A DNA stretch of 64,000 bases from Amphirosellinia nigrospora. Its lineage: Eukaryota > Ascomycota > Sordariomycetes > Xylariales > Xylariaceae. Numbering within the stretch: the stretch's first letter is position 1; every line of letters begins with the position of its first letter. Shown piece by piece: positions 1 through 9,223 of this stretch. The notes beneath the pieces were generated by a model, which was given only the letters and a program-made list of their open reading frames with translations, ran no database searches and was not told the DNA's origin. The stretch lies in the NCBI GenBank assembly GCA_004123355.1, contig SCHM01000005.1, forward strand, positions 496,001 through 560,000, given 5' to 3'. Made by a program: the position numbers and the translations under genes.

Positions 1-215
1 GGCTCGCGGCCATCTTCAACGTCGACACCGCCAGCGTGGATCTGGAGGCGCCCGTCTCAGCTCTCGGCGTCGACTCCCTGGTGGCTGTCGAAGTACGAAC
101 CTGGCTTGCTTCAAAGGGGCAGGCGAAGCTCTCCATGTTCGAGGTCTTGCAGAGTCCATCTTTGAATCATATTGCCGAGGTCATCATTAGCAGGAGTAAG
201 ATAGTAAGTAAATGA
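1..215 (+). CDS. Polyketide synthase, C-terminal acyl-carrier domain (5' partial)
   Basis: This is the last ~70 residues of a large protein whose start lies left of the window. The open frame (codons starting at base 3) carries the 4'-phosphopantetheine attachment motif GVDSLVAVEVR, with the modified serine encoded at 75-77. An amphipathic stretch and the typical final helix ending near residue 70 follow, then TGA at 213-215. This motif and a C-terminal carrier position are usual for fungal highly reducing type I polyketide synthases, where the domain holds the growing chain as a thioester. A hybrid synthase cannot be excluded because no other domain is visible. A strong donor-like GTAAGT lies at 204-209 just before the stop. 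An acceptor-like TTTTCAG at 294-300 would give an alternative spliced tail of about 30 residues, so the exact C-terminus is uncertain. Confidence 0.85.
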   Translation, partial: LAAIFNVDTASVDLEAPVSALGVDSLVAVEVRTWLASKGQAKLSMFEVLQSPSLNHIAEVIISRSKIVSK

Positions 216-1918
216 TCTCGAGGCACATCTGCAGGGGGCAAGGTCATCTGGTCATAGAGGATAGAATGCGCAATGCGAATAGATGTTGTCAGGTTTTCAG
301 CCATGGCAGCTCAAACTTTTTCTGAGAATCGTGTCTCTACTTAGTGAACAACTACCACTGATGGGTGGTTTATGTCATGTAGTGAAGGCGTAGCCCCCTT
401 CTTCCCCCGCACTGCCACCACTGCCACTACCGCACGTCACGTTAGTAAGTACTTAAACCATCTGCATTCACGATAAGCGAGATAAGATACCTATAAGTCC
501 AGTTCAACCTTCACCTAGCAATATGGGCGCCTGGTCGATAACGGCGATCTGTCTCAGGCCGTGCTCAGCTCCTCGTTCTAGAACAAAGGTGATGTACCTG
601 AGAGTCACTACTGGCAGGCTTCGTCTACTTGGACATATCTGTTCCGCCATGAAACCATTCAAAAGTGTAACAACACTTATAGACCGAGGCCCGGGAAGGA
701 GGAAGACTCCAGGTACAGTAAAGTGGGCATGTAAGGGACTATATGCAGGAAGACTGTCAACCGACAAAGCAGGCAACTTTCATGTCTGAGCTGAATCCGA
801 GGCACGGATATGGCCCGCTCACTGACCTAATAATAGCCCAGATCCACTTACATAGACCCCTATTGATTGTCTCATAGCGAGTCAAAATCTTGAATGATAC
901 CTAAGTAGGCAAGGCCCGGGGCTTTTTAGTCACCACGGCTGTTGTTCCGCCCCAACCTTTTAGCGCATCCCAGCTGCTCGTGGCGCCTGCATGTTGCCTG
1001 CATGTTGGGAGGATCGCTGGGTCGGAATCCTGCAGGACGCATATGCACAAGTCCCCATCGTCGGCCAACTTGCTTTGGGCAACTTTGGGTCATGTCAAAA
1101 TCCAAATGATACTATGTAGAGCATATCTCATCTCATCTCCTGCACAACCCAAGCAGTTGGTGGTCGCTTATCGGCGGTATTCGAAGTGTATATGCACAGC
1201 CCTTATGACGATGCATACTAGGTACCTAGTTTACAAAGTACGAGTCCGGGGTATGCAGCCTGCATCATATGATGCCACATGACACCTGTCGTTATTAACG
1301 GCATCTTCTTAGATGATGCCTACGCAAACCGTCATGCAGGGACTCTTATCTAGTTCGACACGCCATTGAATCGCAAATACCCTCCCTTCAAGGATCCATC
1401 TCCAGCACTGGCGAGGCTGGCTAAAAGAAAGTGGTATTGATTTCGCCGATCACCCCCTTTTCGGCCGTCTTGACAGGCTCGTGTAGGGTGGCATCTTTCT
1501 AGCCTATAGTGGCAGAGACAGGTTGCAGTCCGCCACGAAGGCGTATTTCAGCTCGTTGTGATAGTGGTCAGTAGTGTATATGCTCGGTATGTATCTACTT
1601 CGAAAGACAGACCGCAGTACGAGAAGGACTCGGTCAGAACCAAGAGCTAAAAATATTCACCACGAGACAAACCCATCGAAGCCTTGAATCGGCCCTGTCC
1701 GATTTGAAATCCAATGAGACCACCCTGCGCCCCCTTTACGGTACTGTACTTGCCCTGCTCTGCCTCTTTTCTCGGCACGGCTAACCTGAAGAACCGACGA
1801 GACCACAACCGAGATGCCTCTAGACCAATGCGTCGCAGCCGTCTTGGTCCCTGCTGAGGCTATGGACAAGAGCATGTGGCGCTTTTTTCTCTGTCTTCTT
1901 TTCCCCGTTCCCTTTTGG
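216..1918. other. Intergenic region, no supported gene
   Basis: Between the polyketide synthase end and the FAD-oxidase promoter I see no conserved protein motif. Open frames of 88-108 codons exist on both strands (for example 523-789 +, 504-776 -, 980-1282 + and 1657-1983 -). They overlap one another, lack recognisable domains and have no clear splice structure. Base composition is normal and there is no sign of RIP. Confidence 0.5.
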
Positions 1919-1927
1919 TATTTAAGA
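1919..1927 (+). promoter_or_regulatory. TATA-like element of the FAD oxidase gene
   Basis: TATTTAAGA lies about 107 bp before the oxidase start codon. It follows a C/T-rich tract (about 1880-1916), a common arrangement in filamentous-fungal promoters. The assignment rests on motif and distance only. Confidence 0.4.
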
Positions 1928-2033
1928 GCTGCGAATTCCTTGGCAATGGAAGGCGATTTAGTCCAGCCCACATCCCATCTCAACAGACCCCTAACACCAT
2001 CCGAAGTGTTTTGGCTAAGGGAAATCCTCCATC

Positions 2034-3657
2034 ATGAAGACCACTGTATTTTCCTCCATAGTCTGGTCTGGGATTGGGATTCTGTCCACCCTCGGCTCCG
2101 CGGCCACCATCCCACGATACTTTGAGAGAGAACTCACAACCCGTCAAGGCTTGTCGAGCGCAAGAGTCTCGGCGGAACTTGGTCCCCAGATCTCCCGCGA
2201 CTCTTCGATATTTGGCCCCAGCAATAGTACTCTCTGGGACCAGGTGACTGCCAGATGGACTACTGCCTCCAAGCCCACCATTCAGCTCGTCGTCGAACCT
2301 GCTGAAGAGTCTGATGTGGCAACAATCGTATGTACTATACCCGTTGCATTATCGTCGTTGACAGGACTGTTTTGTCACATATGCTAAGACAGTGCAAAGG
2401 TCAAATACTGCAATGAGAACGGTATCGAGTTTTTGGCCCTCAACGGTGGTCACGGAATAGCTGCAAGTTTGCACAGCTTCAACGGTGTCCAAATCAGCAC
2501 GTGGAAGCTCAATCAGATCAACATCCAGCCCGATGGCAAAACCGCCTGGTTTGGAGGCGGCGTCAACGTTGGCAACGTAACCGAGTACCTTTGGACCAGG
2601 GGTTATGTCACCACTACGGGAGGATGCGACTGCGTGGCATGATGGGCGCCGGCCTCGGTGGTGGCCACGGTCGTCATGAAGGTCTCTACGGCATGATTGT
2701 TGACAACATTCTGCAGCTGAACGTGGTCCTGGCCGACGGCCGTGCCATTACCGTCAACTCTACCAGCCACAATGACCTCCTGTGGGGTATGAAGGGCGCC
2801 GGCCATAACTTCGGCGTCGTCACGAGCTTCCAGATGAACATTTTTCCTGCTGGACCCCCCACTTGGCATTGGCATAGATACGTCTGGACCGGTGACAAAC
2901 TAGAAGCCGTGTTCACTGCCATTAACAACTACCATAAGAATGGTACTACTCCAGTCAATGCGGCCTTTGAAGCTGGAGATTTCCTCGTCCATGAAGACAT
3001 CTCGACCACGGAGCCTGTTCTTTTCTGGTCCTTCACCTACCGAGGCCCCGCCGATGAAGCCGAAGCCTTGCTCGCCGAGTTCAACGCCATCCCTGCCAAT
3101 ACCTCCGAGATGGGCGATGTGCCATACGACCAGATCGCCAAGGCACAAGGCTCAAGCTGGGGCAGCCCGATCTGCGCCAAGAACCAGAACCACATCACCT
3201 CGACGGCCGGTCTCCAGGTCTACAACCTGACGGCCGAGCGACTCATCTTCGACGGCTTCGCGGCCATGATGGTGTCGAACCCCGAACTCGCGGCCGGCGC
3301 CACCCTGATGCACGAGGGCTACTCGACCGCCCGCGTGAATGCCATCCGTCTGACAGCACGGCCTACCCCTTCCGCGACGACCACCACCTGATGCTCGCCG
3401 ACGTCCCCATTACGTCAAGCGATCAGAAGGCCGCAGCCCTTAAATGGGTTGCCGAGATCCGCGACCAATGGAACGCCGGCCAGCCCGGTCGGCTCCCTGA
3501 CGCTTATACCAACTATGCCAGTGGCTTGGAGACCGTCCAGGAGTGGTATGGGCACGAGAGCTGGCGTATTGAGCGACTTCGGGCCCTCAAGGCCAAGTAC
3601 GATCCTCATAACGCCTTCCGATTCTACAACCCCATCGTGGGAGCTAAGCCGCACTGA
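2034..3657 (+). CDS. Secreted FAD-linked (berberine-bridge-like) oxidoreductase, frame-broken
   Basis: Member of the VAO/BBE family: FAD enzymes that oxidise small substrates and are often found in fungal secondary-metabolite clusters. Exon 1 (2034-2327) starts with a signal-peptide-like stretch of about 24 residues ending near GSAA. A 72-bp phase-0 intron (2328-2399; GTATGT...CAAAG) joins ATI to VKYCNENG. The FAD-binding domain shows LNGGHG, whose His is the usual 8-alpha-histidyl attachment residue, and GGCDCV, whose first Cys fits the 6-S-cysteinyl site, followed by MGAGLGGGHG. The C-terminus has the BBE signature YDPHNAFRFYNPI. The expected product is about 517 residues, a normal length. 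The frame is broken twice: near 2636-2637 (GG, expected GGG) and near 3346-3347 (CC, expected CCC). Each looks like one lost base and the protein is well conserved across both breaks, so assembly error is likelier than decay. Substrate unknown. Confidence 0.85.
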
Positions 3658-4766
3658 CGTGCGCGGCAACATTCCGGCGCGTCGAAGTAGAGGCTTGGCA
3701 AGTATGAGCAATCACCGATGGTCAAGCGCTGGAGCATGGATTGGATTCCTACCAGTCTGAACAAAAGCTCGTCATGTATAGGTTTTCTTCTCATCGTTGG
3801 GTATCGAAGGTGTTATTTTATGTCCCACTTCTTGTATATAACTAGGGGCCGCTCTTTGCCTCGAGCTGCTTAAATGGGTGTCATTTGTTCCTTTTACTTC
3901 TCGAGTACTGTATTTTAATTAGACAGAATTGCATATATATAACCAACCACATCAGGTTTGTGTGTCTGGACACGCTTATACCGTCTCTAACATAGTTTGA
4001 TTAGATTTGCCGTTTTGCACTTTTCATTGAAAGAACTCAGCTCGGTTTGATGACTCTCGATAGTTCTCAGGGGATTTAGATGTGAATCTACCTTTGGAGT
4101 CATCGGCTTCTTCGATGCAGCTAATAACGAGTCTCTGCCCCCCTCGATGGGCGACCCTATCTGGCTACATACTTATTCCCAAAATTATTGAGGTATCCGA
4201 CTACGTCATATCGCTAGGATGTCGGTTTAATTCAACGAACCAGGCCTCGAAAAGACCTGCTATCCCTGATCATCCAATGATGCTCTAGGCTGGGAGTGAG
4301 AAGATTGTACATAGACGTCTTGATAGGTGTGCGGATGGGGAAAGATCTCCGGAAGGGTTCAAGGCTTGTCGTCAGCGATGCAAGGGCGGTTCTTGATCTA
4401 TCCCTTGGGCCTTCCCCTGTCGGCCAATACTTCACCATGGATCACCGGACATCCGGAGTCTTGGACTCATTGCTGACACAGGGATGAGAGATAGAACTAT
4501 TTTCGCGATACTACATTGGTGCAGGAGATTTCAAAGATATAAAGCTTGAACCGGACGTAGTTTACAGCTTAAATGGAGCTTTATAGATGTTGAACTAGGT
4601 AGGTAGGGTGTGATACACTCCACCCACCTATATATATATATCCTCCGAGTCCTTTAGATTTGGATATACTTTTCAGTTATTTTGATTCAATACAGTCTAT
4701 CTATTGCTATACTACATGTATAGGTCTCCACTATCTTTGACAAGTTTGCTTAAGGCTGCTTGGAAA
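3658..4766. other. Convergent intergenic region, no gene seen
   Basis: This is the 3'-3' space between the oxidase (+) and the ankyrin gene (-). It is moderately AT-rich, with a short (TA)n tract at about 4630-4640. Just before it lies an imperfect inverted repeat at about 4599-4630 (TAGGTAGGGTG against CACCCACCTA), which could act in 3'-end formation. The 60-70 codon frames at 4082-4288 and 4296-4487 show no family features. Confidence 0.5.
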
Positions 4767-7201
4767 TTATAAAACGATCGCCGAAAATGGTTTATCGATT
4801 TCTTCGACGCCGGCGAGGTCCTGTAGTGATAATGAAAAGAATGGTTCTAGTACCTCCCAGACATCGTTTCGACCGATAGCTTTGACAGTTGATGTATCGA
4901 AAGCCGGTGGTGTTTCACCCGTAGCCAGATATTGCATGATGTTTTTGCCTCCTTTGTCCAAAGCTAAAGGGTTAGCACCGGCCTCCAGAAGTGCGTTGAC
5001 CACATTCACATGACCACCATCCGCCGCATACCAAAGGGGCGTCCAGCTCGTATCTTCTGCTTTCAACTCCACTGCTAGTTCTCCCTCCTCAGTTCGAGGC
5101 CCAGAGGTCTCCATTCTCGAAAGCAATTTCTTGGCAACGGCGAGGTTTCCACTTCCAGCTGCCCATGAGAGTGGTGTGCGGCCATTGTTGTCGCTAGTAT
5201 TTGGTTCCGCACCGCTGTCTAAAAGCGCCCCAACGATTTCTTCGTTCCCACCCTCTGCTGCCCAAGATAGCAGTGTCCTGCCGTTTTCGTCCGTGCAGGT
5301 CATGTATTTCTCCTCTGATAGAATGAACTCCTTAGTTTCCGGGTAATCCCTGTTAAAAGAGTGCCGTAAGGCTTCCTCGATAGCTTTTACTCGTAGCGAC
5401 TTTCCAGGTAGAGACTCTCCGACCGACTTCGGCTCAAAGAAGAGCCTTAGTATTTCAGGGTCACCACGCTCCGCCGCTCGTTGAGTGGTGGATATTGCTC
5501 TTCCTGGGAATAGATGTTGCAGTGAGCCTCAATCAGCAGTTCTACTATCTCTGCGTAGCCATCTTCGGTCGCAAAAGCCACCGCAGACTGATCATATGTA
5601 GTATCTCTAACGTCTAGCTCTGGGCCGAATTTGAGAAGTGTTTTTATCAAATCGGAGCTACCGTATCTTGCTGCTAGCATTAGGGGTGTCCGGCCACATT
5701 TATCCAGAGAATTGATGTCACTGCCAGCTGTTGCTAAAAGGTCCGCTGCCTTTGCTTGACCATTTTCAACAGCCCAGGAGAGTGCTGTCCGTTCGTATAG
5801 CGTATCCTTAAAATGCAAGTCTAGTGCCTTGTTTTTGAGGAGTGCTTTTATCGCATCACAGTGGCCGTTCCGTGCTGCAAAGATCAGCGGAGTCCGGCCG
5901 TATCTACAGAGAGAGTTGACGTCGCTCCCGAATTTCGCTAGGAGGTCTACTGCTTCGGCTTGCCCATCTGTAGCAGCCCAAGACAGCGCAGTCTGTTGGT
6001 GGCTCGTATCCTTAATGTCCATATTCACTGCCTTGCTATTAAAGAGGGCTTTTATTATATCGCAGTGACCATCTTTGGCTGCGAGCATCAACGGTGTCAA
6101 ACCACTCCCGTCCAGAGAATTAATGTCGTTGCCGGTTTTCGCTAGGAGATCCACTGCTTCCGTTTTGTTGGCGCCCGCGGCCCAGGAGAGCGCTGTTCGT
6201 CCGTAAACCGTGTCTTTAAAATTCGCATCCACCTCATTGTTGCTGAGTAGTGCTTCTATCGAAGGTACATTGCCGTTTCTTGCCGCTAGTAAGAGTGGGC
6301 TCATACCACCGTCAGTTATCGCGTTGACGTTACTACCGGCTTTGATTAATACTCTGACAGCGGCAGAGTGGCCGATATTGGCAGCTAGATGAAGGGCCGT
6401 CCAGCTATCGTAGTCCTCGAGCTGAGTGTCAGCAAGTGTCAAGTCCTTCCCGCTTTCTTTCATAGCCTCCAACAAGGGCATCAATGGCTGTGCAGGTTCG
6501 TCAAGCTCTGCTGCGGCAAGGTTAGTCGGAAAGAGCTGAAATAGTTCTAGATTCCCAGCTTTTGCGGCCCAGTATATGGGTAGTCGCCCGTCTTCATCCG
6601 GTAAATTTGGATCTGCGCCTTGACCGAGCAGGATTTCGGCCGTCGTTTTGTCACCGCTGCGTGCCGCCGCAATCAACGGCTTTCTCCGTGGATTAACATC
6701 ATTAACTTGACTACCTGCGTGGCATAACTGCCTCACGCCTTCGGGAAAGACGTTCCTCGTAGCATAGAAGAGTGGTGTTTCTCCGTCGTTGTCGACAGGA
6801 TCTATACTCAAGTCGCCGGCAGTCATATGTTTGATTAAGATCGAGAGAGTCTCTTCGCTTCCACTTGCTGCTGCTGCGTGAAGAGGAGTCTCCCCGGTCT
6901 TCGCTCTTAAGTTGATGTCTGCTCCAGCACTAAGCAAAATCTGGAGAGCCTCGCTGTGGCCCCTATATGCCGCGTAAAATAATGGAGTCTTTCCCCCCTC
7001 GTCGGGTATATGGATATCAGCGCCCTCATGGATGAGATATTGAAGTATTTCCAAAGAGTTGTGTTCCGCTGCCCACATCACAAAGGTTTGACCCCAAATA
7101 TCATCCTTCTGGTTTATATCAGCGCCCAGACTGATGCATTTCTTGGTACCTTCTAAATCCCCGCGTTTGACATAATTCACCAGATAATACCAGTCCACCA
7201 T
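4767..7201 (-). CDS. Large ankyrin-repeat protein (one frame break)
   Basis: The frame begins at 7201 (MVDWYYLVNYVKRGDLEG) and is built almost entirely of about 20 ankyrin repeats of 33-34 residues, with the usual G-TPL-AA-GH cores and LL--GAD-N ends. No transmembrane segment, NACHT or enzymatic domain is visible, so a protein-binding scaffold is all that can be inferred. The first 576 residues read continuously. Near 5476 the frame shifts by one base (a GG run reduced to G in front of an alanine-rich repeat start) and continues without gap to the stop at 4767. Restoring the base gives about 811 residues. The downstream part also starts with a Met at 5303, but the continuous homology between 5303 and 5476 argues against two genes. 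Residues 294-564 form a tandem two-repeat supra-unit (separate entry). The gene lies convergent to the oxidase. Confidence 0.85.
5510..6322 (-). repeat. Tandem two-ankyrin supra-repeat, 4 units of about 204 bp
   Basis: Inside the ankyrin gene, residues 294-564 alternate two repeat types. One type is S-LD--GRTPLMLAARNGHCD-IKALL and the other is KDT--(R/Q)TALSWA--GQAEAVDLLAK-GSDIN. Four such pairs (68, 68, 68 and 67 residues) follow one another. The periodic identity indicates recent internal duplication of a 204-bp unit, unlike the more divergent repeats on either side. Confidence 0.75.
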
Positions 7202-8050
7202 TGTTTCTTTGATTAGTGTGTATTGATGGGGCTTGTGGAATCAAATGGCTGAGTTTACCGGATGGCTTGGTTCCAAGTTTCAAATGACTGGAAGCGTAGA
7301 ATCACAGCACTTATATAGACAGGAATGTGATCCCTTAGCAGATGAGCTTGGGCATTGGTTGGTTAAGGTTGGCGCGCAGCCACGGAGCTGAGATTTATGG
7401 CCCACATCTAAGAGCTAGCGCCACCCTAACAAGTAGTCGACAGTTATCCCTAGAGACGGGGTTACCTCGGCTGTTAACACGATGTTCACAAGCTTACCAC
7501 TTGATAGGGGCGGCTACATAAAGATCTCTTCAGACATGCTAGACGGCATACACTATTAATGCAAGAATCGTATTAAACCACTGCAGACGACTCCTGTTAA
7601 AAATGATGTTCGGATTCGGGACATATCCATGACCTCACTACTGATCAACCTTGAACAGGTCTTGACTGCCTTCAAAGCGACTGAAAAGATTTGTAAGGCC
7701 GCATGTCGCCGTAGAACCAATTCCAAGGTTTAGAATTTCTCGAACTGTCACGCTGTAACTCTAAATCCTCGGTTTGCTGCAGGCTACTGAATAGAAATGA
7801 TGTTAACGACCTTCACGAAAGTAGAATGCCCCGGAAGTTGTCAGGAAAAGACCTCGGGGAATTGAAACTAAAATACCTACGATAACTAAAGAGATATATT
7901 CTCACGCGAGCGTACTATAATTAATGTAACGATCAGGCATTAGCCTAACCTTTATCGTCAAGTAAAGTGCAAACGCCCTCATCAGTTATGCTTCCTTCAT
8001 ACTAACAAGACGGTTCAGGTGCTAATAGGCGAGAAAATCGGAGAAATGTA
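7202..8050. other. Intergenic region: ankyrin 5' flank and hydrolase 3' flank
   Basis: This holds the 5' flank of the ankyrin gene, including its TATA box, and the 3' flank of the hydrolase gene. No open frame of useful length, RNA-like hairpin or repeat was recognised. Confidence 0.5.
7311..7319 (-). promoter_or_regulatory. TATA box of the ankyrin gene
   Basis: On the minus strand TCTATATAA lies about 110 bp upstream of the start codon at 7201, a normal fungal spacing. No operator or other motif could be assigned. Confidence 0.45.
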
Positions 8051-8797
8051 TTAATGTAGATACTGCTGGAACCAAGCCACCACCGCATTCTTTGCCCTTA
8101 TCATCGCTTCTCGCTCACCCTCATGCCGCTCGTCTCCTCGCACGAGAGCCCCATGAACAATGCCTGGGAAGTGTTGGTAGTCAAAAGGCACTTTCATATT
8201 CAAGGCTGTCTGGAAAGTGTAGCTCTTAAGCTCTGGTGTGTAGGACGAATCATGCTCAGGGGCAAGCACTTGGAAAGGCACGCCGATGTTGTCAATGTCT
8301 TCTTTGACGAGCCATGAGGGATGTCCCATAGAGATAGCGTCGACAAGGGGAGTTTCGTGCACTTTAGAAGCGATGTGGCAGACAGCCCAGCCCCCGTAGC
8401 AATACCCAACGGCGCCGAGGCGCTTGAAACCAAGCTCGCTCTTGATCGCACGCGCACAGGCAACTATTTCAGGGCCACGAATCTCTCGGGACTGATTCTT
8501 AGCAACGTCTTCAAGGTCTATCTCACTCCAGCGACCATCTTCAACAGCCTCCCAGTCAACGACCCAGCCGCCGAAGAAGTCAGGTACGTAAACGGTAGCA
8601 TTGACTTCGCGCGCGAAGTGGTCAGCTAACAGACGCACGTTAGGATACTTCCACCCGAAGATATCATGTACTAGAAGAATTGCCCTGTCCTTATTGTCGC
8701 CAGTTACGTAGCAGTCGTTGTTGGCGAGCCTGTTCTCCGTGCCCGTAGGCATGCCACCCCAGGTAAAAGTCTTCAGACAGCACGAAGTGAATGCCAT
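8051..8797 (-). CDS. Dienelactone hydrolase family protein
   Basis: An intact alpha/beta hydrolase of 248 residues, about the normal family size, likely cytosolic as no signal peptide is seen. The family uses a Cys-Asp-His triad, and all three are visible: Cys133 in GYCYGG, Asp183 in APEHD and His215 in PGIVHG. The N-terminal MAFTSCCLKTF---GMPTG matches the fungal subgroup with paired cysteines before a GTPTG-like motif. For that reason I chose the Met at 8797 over the in-frame Met five codons upstream at 8812. These enzymes hydrolyse lactones such as carboxymethylenebutenolide in aromatic breakdown, and relatives act in secondary-metabolite clusters; the substrate here is unknown. It is divergent from the MFS gene 426 bp away and probably shares control with it. 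It has no frame break, unlike most neighbours. Confidence 0.88.
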   Translation of the reverse strand: MAFTSCCLKTFTWGGMPTGTENRLANNDCYVTGDNKDRAILLVHDIFGWKYPNVRLLADHFAREVNATVYVPDFFGGWVVDWEAVEDGRWSEIDLEDVAKNQSREIRGPEIVACARAIKSELGFKRLGAVGYCYGGWAVCHIASKVHETPLVDAISMGHPSWLVKEDIDNIGVPFQVLAPEHDSSYTPELKSYTFQTALNMKVPFDYQHFPGIVHGALVRGDERHEGEREAMIRAKNAVVAWFQQYLH

Positions 8798-9223
8798 CCT
8801 GAAAAGAATCAAATATGAAGGTGAGAGAATAAAAGATGCAGGTAATTGATTTCTATTTCGTTGAGATTAACTCTCTCTTATAGACAGCTTCTCTGCGTGT
8901 TAGTGGGGGATGTCAGGGGTATCATTGCTGGTGTTGACGCTAGCGGAGTTGAGGCCTCAACTCCGGGTCCAACGTATAATTTACAGCGGCTCAGCTCCGA
9001 AGTCCGGCATGCTTTTATGTCATGATTCAAAATGCCCTGGTGAGGTAATCATCTGAGTCTATAAAACAACAAACTTTATCTGGACACTCACAACTTTATC
9101 CAATGCTATCTTTCTTCTACATCTTCTACATACAACTTCTTTATATATACCTGTCAGTCTAATCTAATCATTAATTCTTCATTTTCACATCGCCTTAATA
9201 CACCTTAACTTACCTCGACCAAC
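8798..9223. promoter_or_regulatory. Shared divergent promoter of hydrolase and MFS transporter
   Basis: This 426-bp space separates two divergent start codons. Each direction has a TATA-like element: TCTATAAAAC at about 9058-9067 for the transporter, and TATAAGAG on the minus strand at about 8875-8882 for the hydrolase. A C/T-rich tract with repeated CTTCTAC (about 9105-9180) precedes the transporter ATG. Midway lie a perfect 22-bp palindrome (8944-8965) and a further CGG-N7-CCG pair (8987-8999), both of the kind recognised by Zn2Cys6 regulators. Confidence 0.6.
8944..8965. promoter_or_regulatory. Perfect 22-bp palindrome, candidate Zn2Cys6 regulator site
   Basis: CGGAGTTGAGG is followed directly by its exact reverse complement, so the two ends form inverted CGG...CCG triplets. 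Binuclear zinc-cluster activators typically bind inverted CGG triplets. A symmetric site midway between two divergent genes suggests co-regulation. The binding protein is not in this window. Confidence 0.55.

Noticed and set aside
504-789. Overlapping 88-90 codon frames on both strands after the polyketide synthase
   Set aside because: Neither frame has a recognisable domain, a convincing start context or splice signals; open frames of this size are expected by chance in GC-balanced DNA.
1657-2125. Frames of 103-108 codons over the oxidase promoter
   Set aside because: They overlap the TATA region and the oxidase start in other frames and show no family features.
4767-5303. Separate small ankyrin gene
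   Set aside because: The 140 bp between it and the larger ankyrin frame continue the protein without a stop in the same frame, so the two are one gene with a single frame break.
8798-8812. Upstream Met (MILFR) as start of the dienelactone hydrolase
   Set aside because: The family N-terminus begins at the next Met with MAFTSCC; the extra five codons overlap a TTCTTTTCAG tract typical of leader sequence.
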